This document shows, piece after piece, positions 11,074 to 18,945 of a stretch of 64,000 nt of DNA (positions are counted from its first letter, which is position 1; the number at the start of each line of letters is the position of its first letter). The DNA is from an uncultured Bacteroides sp. (GTDB lineage Bacteria; Bacteroidota; Bacteroidia; Bacteroidales; Bacteroidaceae): positions 186,001 through 250,000 of the forward strand of contig CAMQVH010000001.1 of assembly GCA_947038155.1 (NCBI GenBank). The letters run 5' to 3'. The notes under the pieces are model-generated. The model was not told where the DNA came from. It searched no databases and was given only the letters and a program-made list of their open reading frames with translations. The position numbers and the translations under genes were made by a program.

Positions 11074-12525
11074 ATGAGAAGAGAGTTATTATCATTCGTA
11101 GTTTTTACCTCGACTTTATCTTTATCGCTTTCAGCACAGACCGCCACTCAACCTTCTACCGTAGTGGCAAAAGCGAAAATTGTGAAGGCAGACACGCTTT
11201 CGTCAGAACTTCAGAAGTATTTAATGCTTAAATTGAATCTGTCCGGAGAAACTCCTAAATTGGACACTGTATCAATCTTATATAATAAGTATATCGGTCA
11301 GTTGGACTACCTGAATGACCCGTCTGTACCAGAACGTTATATTCCGTCCGATCCTGACTATTTTCGTCTGTTTACTCCGTTAGCCTATTATTATGCTCCG
11401 ATGGCGCAGTATTCAAAGGTGGATTGGAAACCGGTACAGTTTGACTCTTTGCCCGACAACTTGAATAAGTTGACAGCGGAACTTCTTCCTTATGATACTT
11501 TGGCATATACGAAGTCCGAGCGTGCCAATCAATCGGTCAATAAAGCACTGATGGCTCTTTATCTCAATCATCCGGAACTGGTTGTCACCACGGAAAACCG
11601 TATCATGAGCCGTGATGTCTTTCGTAGGGATGTGAAACCGAAGATTTCTCCGAAGGCATCTGTTGTCCATCTTTTCCAGCCGGAAGAAATGAGCAACGAT
11701 GTGGGCAAGGCAAAAATGAAAATCAGCCGTCCTAACTGGTGGGTTACCGGAGGTAACGGTTCTTTGCAAATCAGCCAGAACCACCTTTCTGAGAACTGGT
11801 ACAAGGGAGGAGAAAGTAACTTTGCCGGTCTGGCTACCTTGCAGCTTTATGCCAATTACAATGATAATGAGAAAGTCCTTTTCGAAAATCAGTTGGAGGC
11901 TAAACTGGGTATGACATCCACACCGTCGGATAAATTCCATGATTACCTGATTAATACCGACCAGTTCCGTCTGTACAATAAGTTAGGATTAAGAGCGTTA
12001 AAGAACTGGTACTATACTATTTCTTCCGAGTTTAAGACTCAGTTCTGCCACGGTTACAAAGCCAATAGCGAAGAACTTGTTTCCGCATTCCTGTCTCCGG
12101 CGGATTTGGCAGTCAGTATCGGTATGGACTACAAATTGAATAAGCAGAAATTCAATCTTTCTGTTTTTATCGGTCCGCTGACTTATAACTTGCGATATAT
12201 CGACAATTCGGAAGTAGATGAAACCAAGTTCGGTCTGGAGAAAGGCAAATGCTCTAAAAACGACTTCGGTTCTCAGTTGCAGTCAACGTTCAACTGGAAA
12301 ATCATTTCGGCTGTTTCGCTGGAATCCCGTCTGAACTATCTGACCAATTACGAATGGGTACGTGTGGAGTGGGAGAATACATTCAACTTTGTTTTGAACC
12401 GCTATCTTTCTACTAAACTTTACGTACACGCCCGTTTTGACGACAGTTCAAAACCAACCGTTGAAAATGGCAGCTTTTTCCAGCTGAAGGAATTGCTGAG
12501 CTTCGGTATTAACTATAAGTGGTAA
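11074..12525 (+). CDS. DUF3078 domain-containing outer-membrane protein
   Basis: A 483-residue exported protein with an N-terminal signal sequence ([20 protein letters not shown], cleavage near SAQT). The C-terminal half, from [19 protein letters not shown] onward, is rich in alternating polar and aromatic strands ([38 protein letters not shown]) ending in [10 protein letters not shown], the pattern of an outer-membrane beta-barrel. It matches the DUF3078 family of Bacteroidetes, whose role is unknown. The start is set at 11074 because the -7 box lies between the two candidate ATGs. A long dyad terminator follows. Confidence 0.82.
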   Translation: MRRELLSFVVFTSTLSLSLSAQTATQPSTVVAKAKIVKADTLSSELQKYLMLKLNLSGETPKLDTVSILYNKYIGQLDYLNDPSVPERYIPSDPDYFRLFTPLAYYYAPMAQYSKVDWKPVQFDSLPDNLNKLTAELLPYDTLAYTKSERANQSVNKALMALYLNHPELVVTTENRIMSRDVFRRDVKPKISPKASVVHLFQPEEMSNDVGKAKMKISRPNWWVTGGNGSLQISQNHLSENWYKGGESNFAGLATLQLYANYNDNEKVLFENQLEAKLGMTSTPSDKFHDYLINTDQFRLYNKLGLRALKNWYYTISSEFKTQFCHGYKANSEELVSAFLSPADLAVSIGMDYKLNKQKFNLSVFIGPLTYNLRYIDNSEVDETKFGLEKGKCSKNDFGSQLQSTFNWKIISAVSLESRLNYLTNYEWVRVEWENTFNFVLNRYLSTKLYVHARFDDSSKPTVENGSFFQLKELLSFGINYKW

Positions 12526-12532
12526 TTTTTTT

Positions 12533-12609
12533 AGGCACGGATTACACAGATTTCACGGTTTCAGGAATTGAGTAACTAAAAACCGTGTTAATTCGTGTAA
12601 TCCGTGCCT
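12533..12609. terminator. Long dyad (77 bases), bidirectional terminator or dispersed repeat
   Basis: AGGCACGGATTACAC on the left pairs with GTGTAATCCGTGCCT on the right (15 bp, perfect), with a second inner pairing between CACGGTTT and AAACCGTG. It lies between convergent genes. The strings resemble a dispersed palindromic repeat that occurs at gene ends in Bacteroides, so it may be both a terminator and a REP-like element. Confidence 0.65.
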
Positions 12610-12619
12610 TATTTTATCT

Positions 12620-13405
12620 CTATGTCCTCAACGTTGAAATGATATACCTTCCCGGATTATCAATCTTTCCCCACTTGGTGGTAGACAGCGTGATCCATAT
12701 CTGCGTCCCCTTCTTTCCGTAATCCGACAGCTTGAGAATAGCTGTAATTTCTTTCTTGTTTGTTACTCCATGTTGTGCCAGGCTGTCCAGAAGTCCTTTG
12801 ACGTTGTGCGTACTCTTGTTGTAGGCATAACCGGGGATTTCGAGCGAAGGCGAAGCCGTATTGTCTTCTTCCTCTTCTGCTTTTCTTTTCTCTCCTTTAC
12901 TTTGTCCGGAAATGTCAGCAATTTTGGGTGAAATGTTCTCATTTTCCAGTTTCAATTCACCTTGTACTGACGAATTGTTTGCATCCTTTGTATTATTTTC
13001 CTTTTCCTGTTTTTGGGTGTCATTGACCAACAGGTAGGGCAAATCTTCTAACTTTCTTTTCCTGCGGCAGGTAGCATCTATCCAGATGTGCTGAATTTCA
13101 AGGGAAGTCAATATCTGAAACTTCTCATAGCTTTCTTTGTCAAAGAATCCTTTGTCAAGCAAAATTTGAATGATTCCGTCTATCTCTTTTCCTTTCAGTT
13201 CTCCTCCCAGTTTGCGGGCAAAAATCAACGATTGTTCCTCACCCCATGGGATGTAATATCCTTCTTTGAATATTTTACATAGAAGTTTGCATACAGCTCC
13301 ATCCACTCTGATGCCATATTTGGCTTCAGCCAGTTCAATGGCATCTCTGTCGAAAAAGTTTACGGTAAGCGGAAAATAGTCTACGCTTAAATAAGTTGTG
13401 CTCAT
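12620..13405 (-). CDS. DUF4373 (Lin1244/Lin1753-like) domain protein
   Basis: A 261-residue protein. Residues about 5-110 match the DUF4373 / Lin1244-Lin1753 N-terminal domain (YFPLTVNFFDRDAIELAE start, then a helical region with LLCKIFKEGYYIPWG), a winged-helix-like fold found in phage and mobile-element proteins near replication functions. A charged linker rich in Lys and Glu follows. A C-terminal domain of about 60 residues (LDSLAQHGVTNKKEITAIL to the end) may form a small helix-plus-strand module. I chose the ATG at 13405; an ATG at 13450 would overlap the preceding gene. It follows the WYL_2-like gene after 26 bases, so they share a leader with the palindrome array. Confidence 0.65.
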   Translation of the reverse strand: MSTTYLSVDYFPLTVNFFDRDAIELAEAKYGIRVDGAVCKLLCKIFKEGYYIPWGEEQSLIFARKLGGELKGKEIDGIIQILLDKGFFDKESYEKFQILTSLEIQHIWIDATCRRKRKLEDLPYLLVNDTQKQEKENNTKDANNSSVQGELKLENENISPKIADISGQSKGEKRKAEEEEDNTASPSLEIPGYAYNKSTHNVKGLLDSLAQHGVTNKKEITAILKLSDYGKKGTQIWITLSTTKWGKIDNPGRYIISTLRT

Positions 13406-13431
13406 ATCAGTCTTATTGTTTGTTTTTAAGT

Positions 13432-13797
13432 TTATACAATTGGTTTCCAATCGAGAAAATTCTCAATCTGAAAGGTTCTCCATCCTTTCTCTTCCATGCA
13501 CCAGAATATGAAGGTACTGTGTATCTGCTTCATGTCATAAGAGTGGTGAAAGTCTTTGGAATAAGAAATGAGAGTTCCTGTAACTAACTGAAAACTACCG
13601 TTCTGTCTATAATATGCGATGATGGCATGGCCATATTGCATGTAGTCTGCCAGTGATTTCACTTTTTCGGCTATTCGTTCTGCGATCGTTTCCGAATAAC
13701 CTTTCTCTGATACGATACGTTTTTTCCATACTTCTGTTAATCGATCTCTTTCTTCTTCTGTTTTGTTAGTGGCTATCAGCCGTTTTTCTTTTGTCAT
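13432..13797 (-). CDS. WYL_2/DUF2693-like small protein
   Basis: A 121-residue protein. Residues about 1-50 are helical and highly charged. Residues about 55-121 (IIAYYRQNGSFQLVTGTL, then STFIFWCMEEKGWRTFQIE) have the arrangement of the small SH3-like beta-barrel called WYL_2 (DUF2693), common in Bacteroides mobile regions and at capsule loci. Function is unknown; a role in nucleic-acid binding or regulation is possible. It is first in an operon with the DUF4373 gene, and its long leader contains four spaced palindromes. The family assignment comes from pattern memory only. Confidence 0.5.
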   Translation of the reverse strand: MTKEKRLIATNKTEEERDRLTEVWKKRIVSEKGYSETIAERIAEKVKSLADYMQYGHAIIAYYRQNGSFQLVTGTLISYSKDFHHSYDMKQIHSTFIFWCMEEKGWRTFQIENFLDWKPIV

Positions 13798-13857
13798 TAC
13801 ATTATAAATTTGTTAGTAAAATAGTTATATTTAAAGAAAAGGCGGAACTATCTGTAG

Positions 13858-13938
13858 GATGCTTACACTATCGTGCGATGATAGTTACACTATCCTGCCG
13901 GGATAGTGACACTATCTTGCTGTTATAGTGACACTATA
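13858..13938. repeat. Array of four 15-bp palindromes at 22-bp spacing
   Basis: Palindromes are centred at 13865 (degenerate), 13887, 13909 and 13931, exactly 22 bp apart. The last three read GATAGTTACACTATC, GATAGTGACACTATC and TATAGTGACACTATA. Each repeat unit also contains a second dyad, CTATC...GATAG, around a TGC. The array lies between the predicted promoter (13985-14016) and the first gene at 13797, so it is within the leader. Spacing near two helical turns suggests a protein binding on one DNA face; the RNA could instead form several alternative hairpins. Confidence 0.85.
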
Positions 13939-13984
13939 ATTTCTGCAGGATAATTCGTTCATTTCTTTATCTAAAAAACGGGGG

Positions 13985-14016
13985 CAAAAGTATAAGTTGT
14001 ATTTTTTCGCTCCAAT
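13985..14016 (-). promoter_or_regulatory. Promoter of the WYL_2/DUF4373 operon
   Basis: On the minus strand a -7 box TACTTTTG (13985-13992) is preceded, after 20 bases, by ATTG (13013-type -33 box at 14013-14016). RNA would start near 13978, giving a leader of about 180 bases that contains the whole palindrome array. Confidence 0.55.
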
Positions 14017-14024
14017 TATTCTTG

Positions 14025-14423
14025 CTATTTTCTACTGTGATACTTTGATTTGTATTGTTCTTTCTCTTCTTTTTCGTGCTTCGAAATTATTCCGATTCCT
14101 TTGCTTAAACTGCTAATTTCGCTGAGTATACTCCTGAATTTCATTAATCTATATCCATGATGTGTGTTTACGTAAAAGATTCTCCAGTCTGCAATGTACT
14201 TGGCTAGTCCTGTTAAAGATTTTACGTAGGAATTAAACTCGTCATCTTCGTAATAAGTGCGAAGACAGGCAATGAAATAGTGTTTTTTTTCGCCTGTGAT
14301 GCCATTTCTTTTTCTAACCTCATCGATGTCAATAATTTCGTCATCATCCTGATAATCAGTTTCAAGACTTCTCTTCTTTTGTGTGCCAGTTGCATTTTTC
14401 AGGCATTTTTTTGTCGTTGTCAT
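14025..14423 (-). CDS. Hypothetical protein
   Basis: A 132-residue basic protein that I do not recognise. Residues 1-40 are polar and charged (TTTKKCLKNATGTQKKRS, then DYQDDDEIIDIDEV). Residues about 45-110 contain strands and helices (HYFIACLRTYY, VKSLTGLAKYI, GYRLMKFRSIL), and the C-terminus is a Lys/Glu-rich helix. The VKSL...Y string recalls the middle of the WYL_2-like neighbour, so a distant relationship is possible but unproven. It lies between that operon and the divergent recombinase gene, and may belong to the same accessory module. Confidence 0.5.
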   Translation of the reverse strand: MTTTKKCLKNATGTQKKRSLETDYQDDDEIIDIDEVRKRNGITGEKKHYFIACLRTYYEDDEFNSYVKSLTGLAKYIADWRIFYVNTHHGYRLMKFRSILSEISSLSKGIGIISKHEKEEKEQYKSKYHSRK

Positions 14424-14510
14424 TTCTTTTGATTTAAATAAAATTAATAAATGGCATTAAGATGGAAATTCCAAATTTTCGCCCTATAATTGTATATAAA
14501 ATAACTAGTG

Positions 14511-15467
14511 ATGCAAATAATGAATAAAAATGGATTTAGCCGATGTGGGGAACTATACATCGGCCTTTTACGAAAAGAAGGTCGTTTTTCTACGGCACAT
14601 GTCTATCAAAATGCTCTTTTCTCTTTTAATAAATTTTGTGGTAATGCCAGTGTATCTTTCAGGCAAGTCACTCGTGACCGATTGCGTCGTTACGGGGAAC
14701 ATCTGTATGATTCGGGCTTAAAACCGAATACGGTATCAACGTATATGCGTATGCTTCGCAGTATCTATAACCGTGGGGTAGAGTTGGGTAGTGCGCCCTA
14801 TGTACATGGTCTGTTCCGTGATGTGTATACAGGAGTGGATATCCGTCAGAAAAGGGCTCTTCCGGTGAGTGAACTCCGACGGCTTCTTTACGAAGATCCC
14901 AAGACGGATTGTTTGCGGCGCACACAATCGATTGCTGCTTTGATGTTTCAATTCTGTGGGATGTCTTTTGCCGATTTGGCTCATTTGGAAAAGTCGGCTT
15001 TAGATTGTAATGTGCTCCGATATAATCGAATTAAAACCAGAACTCCAATGAGTGTGGAAGTTTTGGATACAGCTAAGGAAATGATGAATCAGCTTCGCAA
15101 TTCCCAGTCATCGCGTCCGGGTTGCCCCGATTACCTTTTCAGTATCCTTTCCGGTGATAAGAAACGTAAGGATGAACGTGCTTATCGTGAATATCAGTCT
15201 GCACTTCGCCGGTTTAATAATCATTTGAAAAGTTTGGCGAGGGCTTTGCACCTGACCTCTCCGGTAACTTCTTACACGATTCGCCATTCTTGGGCAACTA
15301 CTGCCAAGTTCCGTGGAGTTCCAATTGAAATGATCAGTGAATCTTTAGGGCATAAGTCTATAAAGACGACACAAATTTATCTGAAGGGGTTTGAGTTGAA
15401 AGAGCGTACAGAGGTAAATCGTAAGAATTTGCATTACGTGAAGACTTGCCCTTTAGGTCGAATTTGA
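14511..15467 (+). CDS. Tyrosine recombinase, probable invertase of the adjacent promoter
   Basis: A protein of about 318 residues of the Bacteroidetes tyrosine recombinase family. An N-terminal SAM-like core-binding domain (about 10-100) is followed by the catalytic domain with a Lys in RIKTRTP, the RHSWAT box, LGHKS and the nucleophile Tyr in TQIYL (codon 15378-15380). In the region normally holding the first catalytic Arg, this gene reads FQFCGMSFADL; relatives I recall have Arg where this has Cys (codon TGT at 14955-14957). It lies immediately upstream of the inverted-repeat promoter segment, so it is the obvious candidate to flip it. A GTG at 14508 is also possible as start. Confidence 0.9.
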   Translation: MQIMNKNGFSRCGELYIGLLRKEGRFSTAHVYQNALFSFNKFCGNASVSFRQVTRDRLRRYGEHLYDSGLKPNTVSTYMRMLRSIYNRGVELGSAPYVHGLFRDVYTGVDIRQKRALPVSELRRLLYEDPKTDCLRRTQSIAALMFQFCGMSFADLAHLEKSALDCNVLRYNRIKTRTPMSVEVLDTAKEMMNQLRNSQSSRPGCPDYLFSILSGDKKRKDERAYREYQSALRRFNNHLKSLARALHLTSPVTSYTIRHSWATTAKFRGVPIEMISESLGHKSIKTTQIYLKGFELKERTEVNRKNLHYVKTCPLGRI

Positions 15468-15505
15468 ATGGTTAAAAATTTGATAATCAGCATTGATGCT
15501 GGTGT

Positions 15506-15525
15506 GTTACTTCTTAGGTAACGGA
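15506..15525. repeat. Left inverted repeat of the invertible segment
   Basis: The 20 bases starting GTTACTTCTTAGGTAACGG are the exact reverse complement of 15774-15793. The repeat contains an internal dyad, GTTAC-7 bases-GTAAC, which is probably the recombinase binding core. Confidence 0.95.
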
Positions 15526-15538
15526 TTTAAATTTGACG

Positions 15539-15571
15539 CAAAGATAGACAAAAACACATGTATTAAACAAA
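15539..15571 (-). promoter_or_regulatory. Promoter inside the invertible segment (facing away from upxY)
   Basis: -33 TTTG and -7 TATCTTTG with a 21-base spacer on the minus strand, an excellent Bacteroides promoter. In this orientation it transcribes across the left repeat and antisense to the end of the recombinase gene. Confidence 0.85.
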
Positions 15572-15773
15572 TAAAAACCTACTTTTTTTCGATTTAACCC
15601 TGAATTTGAAAAAAAATGTATCTGAACATGAAAAAGGCCTATTTTCATGCTTAGGAATTTATATGCCCAATTTTCCTAAGAATCTCTACTTTCTCTAAAG
15701 CCAAGATACTCTCAACCCTCATTAGACGGTACTTTTCGACTTTTTCCTCCCGATTTATTATGAAGTGTACTTT

Positions 15774-15793
15774 TCCGTTACCTAAGAAGTAAC
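15774..15793. repeat. Right inverted repeat of the invertible segment
   Basis: Exact reverse complement of the left repeat; the local sequence CCGTTAC-CTAAGAA-GTAACGG is itself a 7-bp dyad. It lies 23 bases upstream of the upxY start codon. Confidence 0.95.
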
Positions 15794-15816
15794 GGAAAAA
15801 CATGGGGTAAAAAAGT

Positions 15817-16395
15817 ATGATTTTAACAAAAGAGAAATCACTAAATGCTGGGCCTATTTATGGGACAGGGGAAGGCGTAGCACACTCAAAACGCTGGTAT
15901 GTTGCATTAGTTCGTATGCATCATGAAAAGAAGGTTTCCGAGTATTTGAACAAGGTGGGGATTGAGAATTTTGTACCTGTTCAGAAGGAAATCCATCAAT
16001 GGAGTGATCGCCGTAAATTAGTTGAATCCGTTCTTCTTCCGATGATGGTTTTTGTACACGCTGATCCGAAAGAACGTATGGAAGTCCTGAATTTTACTAC
16101 TGTGAGCCGCTATATGGTGATGCGCGGTGAGAGCAGTCCTGCTGTTATTCCTGACGACCAGATGGCACGTTTTCGTTTCATGCTTGATTATTCGGATGAA
16201 ACAATCTGTATGAATAGCTCTCCTTTGGCACGTGGTGAGAAAGTTCAAGTAATTAAAGGACCTCTGCAGGGGCTTGTGGGTGAGCTTGTCAATGTAGATG
16301 GTAAAAGTAAGATTGCTGTTCGACTGAACATGCTTGGTTGCGCCTGCGTAGACATGCCGATTGGCTATGTTGAGCCTATAGGTGAAAAAAACTAA
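15817..16395 (+). CDS. upxY: UpxY-family transcription antiterminator (NusG paralogue)
   Basis: A 192-residue NusG-like protein and first gene of the capsule operon. The NGN domain begins KRWYVALVRMHHEKKVSEYL and continues through PVQKEIHQWSDRRK and LPMMVFVHAD; the C-terminal KOW domain includes VQVIKGPLQGLVGELV near residue 145. UpxY proteins bind RNA polymerase at the leader of their own capsule operon and prevent premature termination, so each locus is read only with its own UpxY. It follows the invertible promoter directly and is expressed only in the ON orientation, as inferred from the promoter. The first 20 residues are variable, as usual. Confidence 0.95.
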   Translation: MILTKEKSLNAGPIYGTGEGVAHSKRWYVALVRMHHEKKVSEYLNKVGIENFVPVQKEIHQWSDRRKLVESVLLPMMVFVHADPKERMEVLNFTTVSRYMVMRGESSPAVIPDDQMARFRFMLDYSDETICMNSSPLARGEKVQVIKGPLQGLVGELVNVDGKSKIAVRLNMLGCACVDMPIGYVEPIGEKN

Positions 16396-16402
16396 GTGGG
16401 TA

Positions 16403-16756
16403 ATGACGACTTCCTGTTTACAAGAAAAAATCGATAAACTTCAAAATACAGTTCATGCTCTGCTCCATAAAAGTAATTATATGGCGGGTGTGTATGTTGA
16501 TGATCTTGCACGACTGAACAACGAAATTCATGAACAGATCAATGATCTGTATCCTTGTCACGGTAAGACTGTTGAGCAGGAAGCTGCTTTGTGTCTGTCT
16601 CTTCTGATGGGATATAGTGTGTCTATGTATGCCAATTCGGAGGATGAGGCAAAGAAGAAGACTGTTCTGAGGCGTTCGCAAATGATTCTGAAAAACCAAT
16701 TGCCTTCACCATTGAAAATTCAGTTACACACAATCTACGATAAACTATTGTCATAG
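16403..16756 (+). CDS. upxZ: UpxZ-family regulator of other capsule loci
   Basis: A protein of about 117 residues directly after upxY. It is mostly helical (CLQEKIDKLQNTVHALLHKS, VDDLARLNNEIHEQINDLY) and matches the UpxZ family. UpxZ proteins inhibit UpxY proteins of other capsule operons in the same cell, so that few capsules are made at once. An in-frame GTG at 16382 would overlap upxY; the ATG at 16403, eight bases after the upxY stop, gives a better match to the family start. The upxY-upxZ pair is the standard head of a Bacteroides capsule operon. Confidence 0.88.
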   Translation: MTTSCLQEKIDKLQNTVHALLHKSNYMAGVYVDDLARLNNEIHEQINDLYPCHGKTVEQEAALCLSLLMGYSVSMYANSEDEAKKKTVLRRSQMILKNQLPSPLKIQLHTIYDKLLS

Positions 16757-16807
16757 TAAATCTACTTTTTGGAAAAAGACTTTATAATTTATTGGGGTAT
16801 TTAAATT

Positions 16808-18733
16808 ATGAAACACGCATTTGACCGTTTTGTTCAATATTTGCAGAAAAATTATTTTAGTTATTGGATTGTATTAGGAATTGATACATTCATAGCTTTG
16901 ATTTGTACCTGGGTGTCATTTATCGGCATTCATTATATAACGGAGACTTCTAAAGAAATCACTTCTCTCTTCCATGTTTTGGCGATTTCGGTGATTTCCA
17001 GTGTCTTAGGTTCCTTTTTATTCCATACCTACCGTAATACGATCCGTTTTTCCCAGTTGAAGGAATTATGGAGACTTGCCGGAAGTGCACTGATAAAAGC
17101 TGTCTGTATCGCAATGGCTATCTGGCTTTTTCTGCCTCAGCCGGGACTGCATAATAGTCAGAAAATAGTCTTTGTACTGTTTGATGGTATGCTGACTTTT
17201 ATTGCCATGGTAGGCTTCCGTATTCAGTTGATTCTGGTATATGAACTCCTGCTGAATATGCTGAATAAGAAGAATATGCATATTCTGATCTATGGCATTG
17301 ATGATAAGAGTGTGGCATTGAAAGTCCGGTTAATGAACAGCTCCCACTATAAAGTGGTAGGCTTCTGCATCTATGGAACAGGTGACTCCATCCGACGCGT
17401 GGCTGATCTTCCCGTTTATTCATTTAAGGATGAAGAGTGCTTTAATAAACTTATTCATAAGAAATGTATCGGCGGCATCCTGTTTGCCCGTTACGAGAAT
17501 ACCCGTGAAGAGGAAGACCGCCTGCTTCAGTATTGTAAAAGGAGTGGATTGAAAACGTTGATTGCTCCGAGTATCAGTGAGGCTGACGAAAACGGAAGTT
17601 TCCACCAATGGGTACGCCCTATCAAGATTGAAGACTTGCTGGGTCGTTCAGAAATTCATATCAATATGGAGGAGGTGATGACTGAGTTTTGTGGCAAGGT
17701 TGTGTTGGTGACCGGAGCTGCCGGTAGTATTGGTAGCGAACTTTGCCGGCAACTGGCTCAGATGAGCATCAAGAAGCTGATCATGTTTGATTCCGCTGAG
17801 TCACCTTTGCATAATGTCCGTCTGGAATTTGAGAAGAATTATCCCGGTCTTGATTTTGTTCCTGTCATTGGAGATGTCCGCGTGAAAGAACGTCTCCGTA
17901 TGGTATTCGAAACTTATCAGCCTCAGATCATCTTTCATGCCGCTGCCTATAAGCATGTTCCATTAATGGAAGAGAATCCCTGTGAAGCTGTGCTGGTCAA
18001 CGTTGTCGGCTCTCGCCAGGTTGCCGATATGGCAGTTGAATACGGAGCTGAGAAGATGATCATGGTTTCTACCGATAAGGCGGTGAATCCTACCAATGTC
18101 ATGGGATGCTCGAAACGATTAGCCGAAATCTATGTACAGAGTTTGGGATGTGCTATCCGTGAGGGAAAAGTAAAAGGCCATACCAAATTTATCACTACCC
18201 GCTTTGGTAACGTCTTGGGTAGTAACGGTTCTGTAATTCCCCGTTTTAAGGAACAGATCGAGAATGGCGGTCCTGTCACAGTGACTCACCCCGATATCAT
18301 TCGTTTCTTTATGACTATTCCCGAAGCTTGTCGTCTGGTAATGGAAGCTGCCACTATGGGTGAAGGCAATGAGATTTTTGTCTTTGAGATGGGAAAGGCT
18401 GTGAAGATAGTTGACCTGGCTACCCGTATGATCGAACTTGCCGGTTATCGTCCGGGTGAAGATATTGAGATAGAGTTTACGGGATTGCGTCCGGGTGAGA
18501 AGCTTTATGAAGAAGTCCTGAGCGATAAAGAGAATACGATTCCTACCGAGAATAAGAAGATAATGATAGCGAAGGTACGTCATTATGAATATACTGATAT
18601 CCTTGAAACTTATGGAGAGTTCGAGAATTTATCCCGTACGGTAAAGATCATGGACACAGTGAAGCTAATGAAGAGAGTGGTACCAGAGTTTAAATCAAAA
18701 AACTCACCGAGGTTTGAAGTCTTGGATAGATAA
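16808..18733 (+). CDS. Membrane NDP-sugar 4,6-dehydratase/epimerase (CapD/WbpM/FlaA1-like)
   Basis: A 641-residue protein. Residues about 15-150 contain four membrane segments, and residues 155-270 a CoA-binding-like fold. The catalytic SDR domain starts near residue 298 with VLVTGAAGSIGSELCRQLA (NAD binding). It has STDKAVNP and GCSKRLAE in place of the usual Tyr-x-x-x-Lys, as in the inverting 4,6-dehydratases of this family. Such enzymes act on UDP-GlcNAc at the membrane, leading to 6-deoxy amino sugars such as FucNAc or QuiNAc. It is often the first enzyme gene after upxZ and probably supplies the first sugar for the phosphoglycosyl transferase. Confidence 0.92.
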   Translation: MKHAFDRFVQYLQKNYFSYWIVLGIDTFIALICTWVSFIGIHYITETSKEITSLFHVLAISVISSVLGSFLFHTYRNTIRFSQLKELWRLAGSALIKAVCIAMAIWLFLPQPGLHNSQKIVFVLFDGMLTFIAMVGFRIQLILVYELLLNMLNKKNMHILIYGIDDKSVALKVRLMNSSHYKVVGFCIYGTGDSIRRVADLPVYSFKDEECFNKLIHKKCIGGILFARYENTREEEDRLLQYCKRSGLKTLIAPSISEADENGSFHQWVRPIKIEDLLGRSEIHINMEEVMTEFCGKVVLVTGAAGSIGSELCRQLAQMSIKKLIMFDSAESPLHNVRLEFEKNYPGLDFVPVIGDVRVKERLRMVFETYQPQIIFHAAAYKHVPLMEENPCEAVLVNVVGSRQVADMAVEYGAEKMIMVSTDKAVNPTNVMGCSKRLAEIYVQSLGCAIREGKVKGHTKFITTRFGNVLGSNGSVIPRFKEQIENGGPVTVTHPDIIRFFMTIPEACRLVMEAATMGEGNEIFVFEMGKAVKIVDLATRMIELAGYRPGEDIEIEFTGLRPGEKLYEEVLSDKENTIPTENKKIMIAKVRHYEYTDILETYGEFENLSRTVKIMDTVKLMKRVVPEFKSKNSPRFEVLDR

Positions 18734-18756
18734 TTATAACACTAAATAAATCAACA

Positions 18757-18885
18757 ATGGATACAAAAGATTTTAAGATTGCTGTTGCAGGTACCGGCTA
18801 TGTTGGTCCTAGTATAGCAACGCTTTGGGCGCAGCATCACTGGGTGACGGCAGTCGATGTGCCCTGGTTCCACACATATGAATAA
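18757..18885 (+). pseudogene. NDP-sugar dehydrogenase, N-terminal remnant
   Basis: A 42-codon open frame encodes the start of a UDP-glucose/UDP-GlcNAc dehydrogenase: FKIAVAGTGYVGPSIATLWA, containing the Gly-x-Gly-x-x-Gly nucleotide-binding loop, then a stop. Intact members have about 390-440 residues, so more than 90 percent is lost. It is followed at once by another decayed gene. It marks an old recombination junction in the operon. Confidence 0.75.
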
Positions 18886-18945
18886 AAATAGAAGGGTGAC
18901 CACTCATCAGATCATTCTGAATTCCATATTCTTCTCAATACGACT

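Larger units (their letters stand above)
15506..15793. promoter_or_regulatory. Invertible capsule promoter segment, captured in the OFF orientation
   Basis: Two exact 20-bp inverted repeats enclose 248 bases. Inside, close to the left repeat, a strong promoter reads on the minus strand: -33 TTTG (15568-15571), 21 bases, -7 TATCTTTG (15539-15546). It fires toward the recombinase gene, away from upxY. No TAnnTTTG occurs on the plus strand between the left repeat and upxY. After inversion the -7 box would sit at 15753-15760 on the plus strand, with RNA starting near 15767, about 50 bases before upxY. This is the phase-variation switch of the capsule operon. Confidence 0.93.

Noticed and set aside
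13841-13950. CRISPR array
   Set aside because: The 22-bp units are contiguous, with no unique spacers, and there are no cas genes. Palindromic tandem units fit an operator-like array better.
14511-15793. Integrated phage or conjugative element with attachment sites
   Set aside because: No structural, relaxase or transfer genes occur; the recombinase with adjacent inverted repeats is explained by promoter inversion.
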